From Denitromonas ohlonensis (GTDB lineage: Bacteria > Pseudomonadota > Gammaproteobacteria > Burkholderiales > Rhodocyclaceae): a stretch of 64,000 nt of DNA. The stretch lies in the NCBI RefSeq assembly GCF_007625205.1, contig NZ_VMNI01000007.1:62001-126000 (forward strand). The letters are read 5' to 3'. Both the position numbers and the translations under genes were made by a program. Below are positions 34,877 through 43,223 of this stretch, in pieces. How positions within the stretch are numbered: position 1 is the first letter of the stretch; each line of letters opens with the position of its first letter. The notes below the pieces were generated by a model, which did not search any database, had not been told where the DNA came from, and saw only the letters and a program-made list of their open reading frames with translations.

Positions 34877-35812
34877 ATGAAACGCATGCATTGTCTCGTC
34901 GCCACGCTGGCGCTTTTCGGCTCCGTTGCCCACGCCGCGAATTCGATTGATCTATCGACCTATTCGGTGACCGGCAATTACACGCTCGATTCGCTCGGGA
35001 CGATGGGCCTGGAAGCGTCCGCCGTCACCTATGCCCGCGATCGCAGTTCGCTGTTCTTTGTCGGAGACGAGGGCGAAGGTGTGGTGGAAGTGTCCTTGAC
35101 GGGCCAGACCCTCTCGTCAATGGCGTTCAGCGCCTGGCCGGCGACGACCCGTCACAACGATGCCGAGGGCCTGACCTATCTGGGTGGCGGTGTGCTGGTG
35201 GTGGCCGAAGAGCGCCTTCAGGATGCTTTCCAGTTCAACTACGTCGCCGGTGGCAGCGTGTCGCTGGCCAATGCACCATGGGCGTCGATCTCCGACTACG
35301 CTTATGCCAACAACGGCATCGAAGGCATCAGCTATGACCCGCGTGACGGCAGCTTCGTGTCGGTCAGGCAGGACAGCCCGATGGAAGTGCGTGCCGGTTC
35401 GCTGACGTTCGCCGCCGGTGGCGGCATCTCGACCATGACACCGCTGTTTGACGCCAGCATGCTCGGGGTGAGCACGCTGTCAGATGTTCAGACGCTGTCG
35501 CCCATCGATGCGCTGGCCGGCACCGCCGCGGCTGACAATCTGTTGGTGCTGAGTCTGGGGTCGCAGACCTTGCTGGAGATTGACCGCGCCGGCAACACGC
35601 TGAGCCGCTTCGACCTGGCCGGCATCACCAGCCAGGCGATCGAGGGCGTTACGGTGGATGAGCTCGGCCGCATCTACCTGGTGGCCGAAGATTCTGGCAC
35701 GCCGAACTCGCGCCTGTTCGTGCTCTCGCCGGTGCCCGAGCCTGAAACCTGGGCAATGATGCTGGTCGGTCTGGCCGGGCTGGCACATCGGGTGCGTCGT
35801 CGCAGCGTTTGA
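34877..35812 (+). CDS. PEP-CTERM protein with SdiA-regulated/phytase-like propeller domain
   Basis: About 311 residues. Two ATGs (34871, 34877) follow GAGGAG; spacing favours 34877. Signal peptide CLVATLALFGSVAHA. The body shows repeated beta-propeller-like strands: SSLFFVGDEGEGVVEVSLTG, HNDAEGLTYLGGGVLVVAEE, NNGIEGISYDPRDGSF and IEGVTVDELGRIYLVAEDSG, as in SdiA-regulated or esterase-like phytase families. The C-terminal tag is VPEPETWAMMLVGLAGL then RRR. It lies 16 bases after the LTD gene, so the two are co-transcribed. Metal-dependent phosphoester hydrolysis is one possibility. Confidence 0.85.
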   Translation: MKRMHCLVATLALFGSVAHAANSIDLSTYSVTGNYTLDSLGTMGLEASAVTYARDRSSLFFVGDEGEGVVEVSLTGQTLSSMAFSAWPATTRHNDAEGLTYLGGGVLVVAEERLQDAFQFNYVAGGSVSLANAPWASISDYAYANNGIEGISYDPRDGSFVSVRQDSPMEVRAGSLTFAAGGGISTMTPLFDASMLGVSTLSDVQTLSPIDALAGTAAADNLLVLSLGSQTLLEIDRAGNTLSRFDLAGITSQAIEGVTVDELGRIYLVAEDSGTPNSRLFVLSPVPEPETWAMMLVGLAGLAHRVRRRSV

Positions 35813-35835
35813 TATCGGTGCGGCATTGACGAGAA

Positions 35836-35865
35836 CGGCCGGGGCCATGCCTCGGCCGATTTTGT
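35836..35865 (+). terminator. Terminator after PEP-CTERM pair
   Basis: A 10-bp GC stem with one mismatch (CGGCCGGGGC / GCCTCGGCCG), then TTTTGTTT. The minus-strand gene at 35866 ends right beside it, so it may act in both directions. Confidence 0.75.
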
Positions 35866-36792
35866 TTACCCCGGCGCGGCTTGCGCCAGCGTGAAGATAG
35901 GGCCGTTCGCGATGCGGTCAAAATACGACTGATTCGCCGGGCTGCCCGGTGGCCAGTTGGCAATGAAATCGGCCTGCCACGCGGCGACGTCGTGATGCAG
36001 CGCCAGGGCCTCGATGCGATGCGCGCCAACGCGCACGCCATACAGCACCGGATGCGGGCAGGGGTGTCGGCTGATGCGGGTGAGAATGCCATGTTGCGTG
36101 CCGCTAAAGTTCGGCATGCCGGCAGCGCCATTGTTGATCAGCACCTTGCCGTCGGCGAACTGTCGGCATACGGGCAGGCAGGTGTGGCTGCTGGCAAAGA
36201 CGTCCACGTCGGCGGTGTGAAACTGTGGCGTCAAGCCTGCGCGATGGGAGGCGTCGTTCAGGCGGCTGACATCGAAATCCCAGCCCGCCAGCGCATTGGC
36301 GTCGCCGTGCACCACGCCGACGCGCAAGGCACCGATGCGGTAGCGCGCAAACATCGGCAAGGTGGCCAGTTTGGCGAGATGGGCCGGGTGGCGCGCGGCG
36401 GTGGCTTTGAGGCGGGCGTGGATCTGGTTTGAGCGTGCCACCACGTCGGCGTCGACGGTATCGGGATAGGCGCAACCGCAGCCGGCGTCGTCGGCCTCGG
36501 GCTGGAGTTCGGCTTCGACGTTGCCGAGGATGGCGTCGTGTTTAAGCACTGCGGTGTTGACGCGGTCGAAGCCGGCGTCATCGACATTGAACCAGTTGAA
36601 ATCGCCGTTGAAGCACAGGGTGACCGGCCCAGGTTCGGCGTCGGCCATGGCGAGCAGCGCATCGAGTGCGGCGGTGTTGCCGTACAGCCCACCGACCACG
36701 TACAGCGTTTCGGCGAGGCGCTCGGGTGCCGTGGCAATGGTCGCCGCGCCATAGCGGTAGCGCAGCGGACAGACGCGGCCGGCCGCGTTCAT
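35866..36792 (-). CDS. Metallophosphoesterase-like protein
   Basis: About 308 residues from the ATG at 36792, which overlaps the symporter stop as ATGA. ETLYVVGGLYGNTAALDAL and LCFNGDFNWFNVD correspond to the first metal-binding blocks of the calcineurin-like fold (with a Gly-Leu-Tyr-Gly-Asn variant of GDxHG). VVHGDANALAGWDFDVSRLN, FASSHTCLPVC and LINNGAAGMPNFSG correspond to later blocks. The first Asp-x-His looks altered, so activity could be changed. It is translationally coupled to the symporter and ArsS genes. Confidence 0.8.
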   Translation of the reverse strand: MNAAGRVCPLRYRYGAATIATAPERLAETLYVVGGLYGNTAALDALLAMADAEPGPVTLCFNGDFNWFNVDDAGFDRVNTAVLKHDAILGNVEAELQPEADDAGCGCAYPDTVDADVVARSNQIHARLKATAARHPAHLAKLATLPMFARYRIGALRVGVVHGDANALAGWDFDVSRLNDASHRAGLTPQFHTADVDVFASSHTCLPVCRQFADGKVLINNGAAGMPNFSGTQHGILTRISRHPCPHPVLYGVRVGAHRIEALALHHDVAAWQADFIANWPPGSPANQSYFDRIANGPIFTLAQAAPG

Positions 36793-38186
36793 GCGGCTTC
36801 GGCCGTGCTGCGCCGGTGGCCGAGCGCCAGTGGCAGCAGGAAGCCGGCGGTGCATAGGATCAGGCCGTACAGGTTGGTGCCCAGCAGCAGGCCGTACTTG
36901 CCGGTGCCGATGGCCCAGCTGGCGGGGATCGCGCCGAGCGCGAGCATCACGCCCAGCGTCATGCCGCTCCAGAAGGCGAGATGGAAGGAGAGCGGCGAGA
37001 AGCCGACCCAGCGCGAGAGCAGAAACACCGGCGCCAGGCCGATCACCATGGTGCCCGACAGCGTGGTGGCCTTGAGGATGTCGGTACCGGCGATCATCGG
37101 CAGGTTGCCGAGCAGGGCGAACACCGCCATGGTCACCACGCCGTTGCGGATGGCGCGGGTGCCCGGGGTGCGCCCGGCGAGTAGCGGCAGCTCGTGCGCG
37201 ACCGACTTGGACAGCGAGGTGAAGGTCGAATCCAGCGTTGAGGCGGCCGAAGAAATCATCACTACGCTCATGGCAAAGAAGCCGGCCAGGCCGAGGCCTT
37301 TGGCGACTTGTGCGGGCGCATTGCCGGCAGCGGCGATGCCTTCGAGTTTGGCGTGGACACCGACCAGACTGAAGGCGAGAATCGCAAAAAAGCCGAGCAC
37401 GCCCGCGACCACAAAGGCGCGCAGCATGGTTTTTTCGCGCGTGATGAAGCCGCGGTCGGTCAGCACCGGGTCGTGGAAGGGGTAGGACAGCACCTGCAGC
37501 AGCGCGACCAGCAGCAGGTCGGCGCCCGCGTCGAGCGCGAAATTACCCTCCGTGAGCAGCGCCACCGGGCCGTGGGTAGGCACGATCCAGATCAGCACCA
37601 GACCGAGGAAGAGCACGAACACCACGGCCTGGATCACGTCGGTAAAGATCGAGCTGCGCAGCCCACCCTTGAGGCTGTAGAGCAGCACGGCGGCGGTGAA
37701 CAGCAGTGCCGAGGCAATGAAGGCGAAGGAGCCGGACTCGCCGTAGTAACCGCCGACCACCGCGGTGTTGCTCCACACTTCGTTGTACAGGCGCACCAGG
37801 ATCGCGGCCGAAAAGGCCATGGCAGCGAAGCGCCCGTATTTGGCGATCAGGAAGGGCACCATCCCGGTCGCCCCTTCGCGGGTGCGCAGGCGGTAGATGA
37901 TCCAGCCGGCAAAGGGGATCGACAGCCAATAGGTGGCGTAGGCCAGCCCGCCGACGATGCCGTAGGCGGCGCCGAGGTTGGCCGCGTTGGTGACCGATTT
38001 GGCGAAGATCCAGCTGATGAAGATGCTCATCATCAAGGCCCAGGAGGACGCCGGCCGGCCTTCGGTGTCAGTGCCGCGAAAGAAGCCGCCCTCATCCTTG
38101 ACCTTGGGGGAGATGAGGTACATCACCACCCCGAAGACCACCAGGAAGCCCCAGAAGTACACGCCTTGTGTGTTGGAGAAGTCCAT
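36789..38186 (-). CDS. Sodium:solute symporter (SSS family)
   Basis: A 465-residue integral membrane transporter with about 12 hydrophobic helices. SSS-fold hallmarks: FISWIFAKSVTNAANLGAAY, GWIIYRLRTREG, LYSLKGGLRSSIFTDVIQAV, and SSAASTLDSTFTSLSKSV (the sodium-site region). It sits 24 bases after the ArsS gene and overlaps the metallophosphoesterase gene. The substrate cannot be read from sequence; context suggests it imports a precursor used by the ArsS-type enzyme, or moves its product. Confidence 0.9.
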   Translation of the reverse strand: MDFSNTQGVYFWGFLVVFGVVMYLISPKVKDEGGFFRGTDTEGRPASSWALMMSIFISWIFAKSVTNAANLGAAYGIVGGLAYATYWLSIPFAGWIIYRLRTREGATGMVPFLIAKYGRFAAMAFSAAILVRLYNEVWSNTAVVGGYYGESGSFAFIASALLFTAAVLLYSLKGGLRSSIFTDVIQAVVFVLFLGLVLIWIVPTHGPVALLTEGNFALDAGADLLLVALLQVLSYPFHDPVLTDRGFITREKTMLRAFVVAGVLGFFAILAFSLVGVHAKLEGIAAAGNAPAQVAKGLGLAGFFAMSVVMISSAASTLDSTFTSLSKSVAHELPLLAGRTPGTRAIRNGVVTMAVFALLGNLPMIAGTDILKATTLSGTMVIGLAPVFLLSRWVGFSPLSFHLAFWSGMTLGVMLALGAIPASWAIGTGKYGLLLGTNLYGLILCTAGFLLPLALGHRRSTAEAA

Positions 38187-38210
38187 TGTCGGCCTCGTGT
38201 CTTTCCGGGT

Positions 38211-39176
38211 TCAGCTCAGCGCGCCGCCGCAGCTCGAGCCTTGCCCGGCCGTGCAGCCGTAGCAGTGACCGGCCACCTGAATGCGCCCGCCTTCGAGTTG
38301 TTGTGCGGTGACCTGGCGAATGTTCAGGCGCTGGCCGTCGGCGTCTTCGGTATGCATTTCAAGCATCTGGTTGAAGTCGCAGTCATACAGATTGCCCTGC
38401 CAGTCGATGCTGATCTGGGTGCGGCACATCACGCCGGGCAGGTTGTCGTCGCGGTGCGCGGACTGGAGCAGATCCATGTAGCGGTTAAAGCTGCCTTTGG
38501 AGAGCAGGGTCGAGCCAAAGCGCTGGATGGGCATGTTGGCCAGCGTGAATAGCTGGTTGAAGACGATGCCGAAGTGTTCGCCGAGGTGGGTCTTGTAGGC
38601 CGCTTCGAGCGGCGCTTGCGGCGGCGGCAGGACGGCGCCCTGTGGGTTGAAGACCAGATTGAGCGTCAGCGCATTGCCCGGCTGGCCGTAGCCCAGGGCG
38701 TTGAGCTGTTTGAGGCCGTTGATGCTCGCTTCGAACACGCCCTTGCCGCGTTGCGCGTTCACATTGTCTTCGAGATAACAGGGGAGCGAGGCGACGACTT
38801 CCACGCCTTGCTCGGCCAGAAATTCGGCCAGCGTCTCGTAGCCCGGCTCGCTGAGAATGGTCAGGTTGCAGCGGTCGATCACACGCAGGCCGCGGGCGCG
38901 GGCGGCGGTGACCAGACGGCGGAAGCGCGGGTTGAGTTCGGGCGCGCCGCCGGTCAGGTCGAGCATGCGCACGTCGGGGTTGGCGTCGACAAAGCGCAGG
39001 ATGGCGTCGATGGTCTCGCTGTCCATCTCCTCGGTGCGCTTGGGGCCGGCGTTCACATGGCAGTGCAGGCATTGCTGGTTACAGCGGTAGCCGAGATTGA
39101 TCTGCAGGGTTTCGATGCGGCGGCGGGTCAGCGGGGGAAAAGCGGTCTTGCGAAGCAGGGGCAAGGTGGCGAGCAT
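38211..39176 (-). CDS. arsS: ArsS-type radical SAM/Cys-rich domain protein
   Basis: A 321-residue radical SAM enzyme. The 4Fe-4S motif is Cys32, Cys36, Cys39 in YRCNQQCLHCHVNAGPKR; the GGAPELNP block follows. The C-terminal Cys-rich domain has GVMCRTQ, YDCDFNQM and GHCYGCTAGQGSSCGG. This matches the family named ArsS, implicated in arsenosugar biosynthesis, where it alkylates a methylated arsenical with adenosyl. No arsM is in the window, so another role is possible. AGGAGA precedes the ATG. It is the first gene of a unit with the symporter and the metallophosphoesterase. Confidence 0.9.
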   Translation of the reverse strand: MLATLPLLRKTAFPPLTRRRIETLQINLGYRCNQQCLHCHVNAGPKRTEEMDSETIDAILRFVDANPDVRMLDLTGGAPELNPRFRRLVTAARARGLRVIDRCNLTILSEPGYETLAEFLAEQGVEVVASLPCYLEDNVNAQRGKGVFEASINGLKQLNALGYGQPGNALTLNLVFNPQGAVLPPPQAPLEAAYKTHLGEHFGIVFNQLFTLANMPIQRFGSTLLSKGSFNRYMDLLQSAHRDDNLPGVMCRTQISIDWQGNLYDCDFNQMLEMHTEDADGQRLNIRQVTAQQLEGGRIQVAGHCYGCTAGQGSSCGGALS

Positions 39177-39278
39177 GCGCCGTCTCCTTTATTGGGCGTT
39201 GTTCTTGGCCGATTCGAAGGATCGTCGGCCTGCTGTGGAGTCAGACCATCGCGGCGGCGAAAAGCTTACAGCGCTTCG

Positions 39279-40040
39279 CTATTTTTGTAATGCGGCGGTC
39301 CAGCCGAATTGCGCCAGCAGCGCCATGAAGTCGTCCGCCGGCGCGGCCTGCAGGTGCAGGCGCTTGTCGCTTTGCGGGTGGTTGAGCCACAGGTCGGTGC
39401 TGGCGAGCAACAGGCGCTGGCTACCGAAGTGCTCGGCAAACATCCGGTTGTGCTGCCCTTTGCCGTAGGTGGCGTCGCCGATGATGGGGTGGGCGATGTG
39501 CTTGAGATGGCGACGGATCTGATGCTTGCGGCCGGTTTCGGGCTCGACTTCGAGCAGGGCGTAACGGCTGGTGGGGTAGCGATCGACGGCGATTGGCAAT
39601 TCGATGGTGGCCAGGCGTCGGTAGGCGCTGCGGGCCGCCTGTGGCGCCGATTGCGCACGTGGATCGACCCACTCGCGGTCGTCGCGCTGTTTGCTGAGCG
39701 GATGGTCGATTACGCCGGATTCGGGCGGATGGCCGCGTACCACCGTGACATAGCGCTTGGCCACCGTTTGTGCTTCAAACTGCCGCCCGATGCGGCCGGC
39801 GGTGTCGGCGTCGAGCGCGAACACCAGCACGCCGGAGGTGCCCCGGTCGAGCCGGTGGGCCGGCCAGACGTGCTGGCCGATCTGGTCGCGCAGCAGTTGC
39901 ACCGCGAAACGGGTTTCGTGGCGATCCAGCGCAGTGCGATGGACGAGCAAGCCCGCGGGCTTGTGAATGGCGACGAGGCTGTCGTCGCGATACAGGATCT
40001 CCAGCGGCGCGTCGTCCGCCGGCGCACCGACCTCCGGCAT
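39279..40040 (-). CDS. truC: RluA-family pseudouridine synthase, probably TruC
   Basis: A 253-residue synthase that makes pseudouridine at tRNA position 65 if TruC. The catalytic Asp is in AHRLDRGTSGVLVFAL; EPETGRKHQIRRHLKHIAHP and DATYGKGQHNRMF are TruC-like. There is no S4 domain, as expected for TruC. It follows the anti-sigma gene by one base, so it is co-transcribed with the sigma/anti-sigma pair. RluA or RluC specificity is the alternative. Confidence 0.85.
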   Translation of the reverse strand: MPEVGAPADDAPLEILYRDDSLVAIHKPAGLLVHRTALDRHETRFAVQLLRDQIGQHVWPAHRLDRGTSGVLVFALDADTAGRIGRQFEAQTVAKRYVTVVRGHPPESGVIDHPLSKQRDDREWVDPRAQSAPQAARSAYRRLATIELPIAVDRYPTSRYALLEVEPETGRKHQIRRHLKHIAHPIIGDATYGKGQHNRMFAEHFGSQRLLLASTDLWLNHPQSDKRLHLQAAPADDFMALLAQFGWTAALQK

Positions 40041-40041
40041 G

Positions 40042-40242
40042 TCAGCGGTCGACCGGGGTGTCGTCGTCGGCGGTGGACGGATAGCGGCGAATCGCGCCGC
40101 GCAGAAAATCCATCTGCTTGCGCAGGTTACTGCAGCCCTTGCACATGGCCAGGTGCAATTCGAGCTGCATGCGCTCGACGATGCCCAGCTCGCGATCTTG
40201 TGCTTGCGAGATGAGTTGAGAGGTTTCCTTGCAACTCAGCAT
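40042..40242 (-). CDS. Zinc-finger (zf-HC2) anti-sigma factor
   Basis: A 66-residue soluble protein: MLSCKETSQLISQAQDREL, then the zinc site HLAMCKGCSNLRKQM. It lacks a transmembrane segment, so it is a cytoplasmic redox/zinc-type anti-sigma like the ZAS group. Its start overlaps the sigma gene's end by 7 bases, the usual sign of a cognate pair. Zinc loss or thiol oxidation could release the sigma factor. Confidence 0.86.
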   Translation of the reverse strand: MLSCKETSQLISQAQDRELGIVERMQLELHLAMCKGCSNLRKQMDFLRGAIRRYPSTADDDTPVDR

Positions 40243-40841
40243 GCCGACGCCCCCTCCGCAAACCAGTTGGACTCAAGACAGCGGCGCAGGCCGTTGCGTG
40301 CCCGGTGCAGGATCACGTGGCAGTTGCTCATGCTGATCGACAAGGTCTCGCAGATCTCGTTGCTGTCGAGCTCAAGGAACTCGCGCATCATGAACACGCG
40401 TGCGGTATTTTCGGGCAGACGGGTGAGGCAGGCGTCAAACACCTTCCAGAATTGTTGCTCGCGCAGTGCGTCTTCCGGGTCGCCCCAGTCGGTGGGGCGG
40501 GCGGCGGGCGTCCAGTGTTCGTTGGCCTTGAACAGGGTGTCGAAGGCGCTGTCCATGCTCTCGCCTTCGGCAATGTAGTCGCCCGCATTGACAGTGCGAG
40601 AGCGCTGCTTGATGGCGTCGAGCACGTTGTTGCGCAAAATCGCGAATACCCAGGTCTTGACCGAGGAGCGGCCGCCGAACTGCTCGGCCTTGTTGAGCGC
40701 CGTGATCATGGTGTCCTGCACCATGTCTTCGGCCAGATGGCTGTCACGCAACTGCAAGGTGGCAAAGCGCAGCATGTCGTTGCGCATGGCTGCCAGCGCC
40801 TCGGGGGTCACTTTGGGGGTGTCAGGGGCGGGTGAAGTCAC
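40236..40841 (-). CDS. ECF-type RNA polymerase sigma factor
   Basis: A 201-residue sigma-70 family protein. The start is taken as the GTG at 40841, with AAGGA six bases upstream; longer frames overlap the perfect palindrome near 40950 and are not family-like. Region 2: MLRFATLQLRDSHLAEDMVQ and SSVKTWVFAILRNNVLDAIK. Region 4: RLPENTARVFMMREFLELDS and SMSNCHVILHRARNGLRRCL. It fits the TIGR02943-like subgroup, which is usually paired with a zf-HC2 protein, as here. The ArsS, symporter and truC genes lie downstream on the same strand and could be its targets. Confidence 0.88.
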   Translation of the reverse strand: MTSPAPDTPKVTPEALAAMRNDMLRFATLQLRDSHLAEDMVQDTMITALNKAEQFGGRSSVKTWVFAILRNNVLDAIKQRSRTVNAGDYIAEGESMDSAFDTLFKANEHWTPAARPTDWGDPEDALREQQFWKVFDACLTRLPENTARVFMMREFLELDSNEICETLSISMSNCHVILHRARNGLRRCLESNWFAEGASAC

Positions 40842-40933
40842 GGGACATCCTTGGGGCGCCGGGCAGCGCGTTGGGGCAGGGCGCAGGATACACCAATGCC
40901 CCGGGTATTCGCCGCCCGCCATGGCCGGAAAAC

Positions 40934-40965
40934 AAAAAGGCCGCGACACGTGTCGCGGCCTTTTT
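40934..40965. terminator. Perfect palindromic terminator after sodB
   Basis: AAAAAGGCCGCGACAC is followed immediately by its reverse complement: a 16-bp uninterrupted palindrome with an A-run on one side and a T-run on the other. It ends sodB on the minus strand. The sigma gene starts only about 90 bases beyond. Confidence 0.88.
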
Positions 40966-40986
40966 GCAGGGCGTTTCGACGAAAAA

Positions 40987-41571
40987 TCAGCCGAAGTTCT
41001 TTGCCGCAAAGTCCCAGTTCGCCAGGCTCTTCAGGAAGGTGGCGACAAAGTCCGGACGACGGTTGCGGTAGTCGATGTAGTAGGCGTGTTCCCACACATC
41101 GATACAGAGCAGCGCGGTGTCGGCGGTGGTCAGCGGGGTGCCGGCCGCGGTGGTGTTGACGATGTCGACCGTGCCGTCCGTCTTCTTGACCAGCCAGGTC
41201 CAGCCCGAACCGAAGTTGCCCACGGCCGACGCGGTAAAGGCCTTGGCGAAGTCTTCGAAGGACCCCCACTTGGCCTTGATGGCCGCAGCCAGTGCGCCGG
41301 TCGGCTCACCGCCACCGTTGGGGGTCATGCTGTTCCAGAAGAAGGTGTGGTTCCAGACTTGGGCGGCGTTGTTGAACAGGCCGCCAGCCGGTGCCTTCTT
41401 GATGATGGCTTCCAGATCCAGGCTGTCGTACTCGGTGCCCTTGATCAGGTTGTTCAGGTTGGTGGCATAGGCTTGATGGTGCTTGCCGTAGTGGAATTCC
41501 AGCGTTTCGGCAGAAACGTGCGGGGCCAGAGCATCTTTGGCGTACGGCAGTTGGGGCAAAACGTGTTCCAT
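40987..41571 (-). CDS. sodB: Superoxide dismutase, Fe type
   Basis: Detoxifies superoxide in the cytoplasm. It has 194 residues, the normal SodB length. Metal ligands: His in [16 protein letters not shown], His in [12 protein letters not shown], and Asp/His in [26 protein letters not shown] and SGWTWLV favour the iron rather than manganese form. Upstream is a promoter with two small dyads (41592-41628). A terminator lies downstream. Confidence 0.96.
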   Translation of the reverse strand: MEHVLPQLPYAKDALAPHVSAETLEFHYGKHHQAYATNLNNLIKGTEYDSLDLEAIIKKAPAGGLFNNAAQVWNHTFFWNSMTPNGGGEPTGALAAAIKAKWGSFEDFAKAFTASAVGNFGSGWTWLVKKTDGTVDIVNTTAAGTPLTTADTALLCIDVWEHAYYIDYRNRRPDFVATFLKSLANWDFAAKNFG

Positions 41572-41591
41572 GGTTTCTCCTTGTTGAAGCC

Positions 41592-41646
41592 TTGACTGAA
41601 GTCAATTAACCCGACAATTCTAGTCGGGAATGAGGGGGGATGACAA
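41592..41646 (-). promoter_or_regulatory. sodB promoter with two dyads
   Basis: On the minus strand: TTGTCA (plus 41641-41646), 18-base spacer, TAGAAT (plus 41617-41622). A CCCGAC/GTCGGG dyad (41610-41628) brackets the -10, and TTGACT-GA-AGTCAA (41592-41605) lies between it and the ATG. Both dyads could bind a regulator. Confidence 0.5.
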
Positions 41647-41658
41647 CCGCGCCGCGGC

Positions 41659-43029
41659 TCAGTCGCTATCGATCGCCGGTTGTTGCTGGATGACCCGCGC
41701 GCTCAGCTTACCGCGATGCAGTTGCACCGTGATGTCATGATTGGTGGCCGTGGCAGCGGCGTCACGCAGGATGTGGCCGTGTTCGTCGCGAGTGATGCTG
41801 TAGCCGCGAGAGAGCACGGCCTCGGGGTTCAGGTGGTCCAGGTGGGCGGCCAGGGCGTCGAGCTGTGTGCGTCGCTGAGTGAGTTGGCGGGTGATGTTGC
41901 GTTGCAGTGCGTTTTGCAGCGCGTCGATGGCGGGCTGGTAGCGCGCCGGCGTCGGCCGTAAGGCGCTGAGTCGTGCGCCCAGGTGCATGTTCTGGCGCGC
42001 CAGGGTTTGGGTGTGGCTGGCCATCGCCATGCGCATGCGTTGTGCCAACGCGGTTACGGCGGCGCGGCTGTCGGCCAGACGTTGACGAGGATGGGTTAGA
42101 CGCAGGGCGATACGGTCGGTTTGCTGTTGCGCGGTGGTGAGGCGTCGTTGCATGGCGCGTTGCATGGCGATGTGGCGCCGGTCCAGCAGATCGGGCGCCG
42201 CGTAAAACCCGGCGCTGGCCAACTCGGCAGCGGCGGTGGGCGTGGTGGCGCGCAGATCGGCGGCAAAGTCGGCAATGGTGAAATCGGTTTCGTGGCCGAC
42301 GCCGCTGATCACGGGCAGCGCGCAGCGACGAATGGCCCGCGCCACGACTTCTTCGTTGAAGGCCCACAGGTCTTCAATGCTGCCGCCGCCGCGCACCAGT
42401 ACCACCACGTCCAGACCTTTGACGGGCGCGATGCGTGCCAGCCGGTCGAGCGCCGCGGCAATGCGCGCACCGGCGCCGTCGCCTTGTACGGGGGTCGGCA
42501 GCAAAACGAGCTTGAGGTGCGGCGCGCGGCGCGCGAAGCTGGCGCACACGTCTTTGAGCGCCGCCGCCTGCAGGCTGCTGATGATGGCCACGCCGCGCGG
42601 ATAGTGGGGTGGCGAGCGCTTTTTGTCGTTGGCGAACAGGCCTTCGGCCTCGAGCTTGGCTTTGAGGCGGACAAAGGCGTCGAACAGATGGCCAACGCCG
42701 GCCTCGCGCACCGACTCGACGCTGAGCTGGTAGTCCCCGCGCGGCTCGTACAGCGTGACCTGCGCGCGCAACTCCACCTGCATGCCGGCCCGCAAGCTGA
42801 TGCTGAGGCGTTGTGCACGGCTGCGCCACAAGGTACAGCGCACTTGGGCGCCAGCGTCTTTGAGCGTGAAATAGATATGACCCGATGGCGCGTGCGTCAC
42901 GTTGGAGAGCTCACCGCGCACCCATAAAGGAGGAAAGCTGGTTTCCAGCGTCTCGCGGGCAATTCGATTCAAGTCACTGACCGATAAGGTCATTGGCGGG
43001 GCGTTGGCGGGTGTTGGCTGGGTTTCCAT
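41659..43029 (-). CDS. xseA: Exodeoxyribonuclease VII large subunit
   Basis: Catalytic subunit of the single-strand exonuclease used in mismatch repair and DNA turnover. It has 456 residues from the ATG at 43029. An N-terminal OB-fold contains WVRGELSNVTHAPSGHIYFT. The catalytic core has IISSLQAAALKDV, VVLVRGGGSIEDLWAFNEE, VISGVGHETDFTIADF and ATTPTAAAEL. A helical C-terminus ends with VLSRGYSITRDEHG. xseB is not adjacent. Confidence 0.96.
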   Translation of the reverse strand: METQPTPANAPPMTLSVSDLNRIARETLETSFPPLWVRGELSNVTHAPSGHIYFTLKDAGAQVRCTLWRSRAQRLSISLRAGMQVELRAQVTLYEPRGDYQLSVESVREAGVGHLFDAFVRLKAKLEAEGLFANDKKRSPPHYPRGVAIISSLQAAALKDVCASFARRAPHLKLVLLPTPVQGDGAGARIAAALDRLARIAPVKGLDVVVLVRGGGSIEDLWAFNEEVVARAIRRCALPVISGVGHETDFTIADFAADLRATTPTAAAELASAGFYAAPDLLDRRHIAMQRAMQRRLTTAQQQTDRIALRLTHPRQRLADSRAAVTALAQRMRMAMASHTQTLARQNMHLGARLSALRPTPARYQPAIDALQNALQRNITRQLTQRRTQLDALAAHLDHLNPEAVLSRGYSITRDEHGHILRDAAATATNHDITVQLHRGKLSARVIQQQPAIDSD

Positions 43030-43118
43030 GGTCGCGATTGTATCGGCAATCCACACCGGACTGGTATTGTCAAGGCTTGCTGCGGTGCACCAGCAAAAAT
43101 GTAATGGAATACTTCGGG

Positions 43119-43180
43119 TGTTTTTCAAGTTATTGATTTTATTGATGTTTTATTGCTGCCTCATTTTTAATCTAAGTAGG
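43119..43180. other. AT-rich tract between xseA and exbB
   Basis: A clearly AT-rich stretch in an otherwise GC-rich window, with TTATTGATTTTATTGATG in its centre. It is 45-100 bases from the DnaA-box-like cluster. The full gap between the xseA and exbB starts (43030-43386) holds no gene. Confidence 0.6.
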
Positions 43181-43223
43181 AAAAGCCCTTTCATTTAGCG
43201 GGTTTAGGGGCATCACATCAAAC

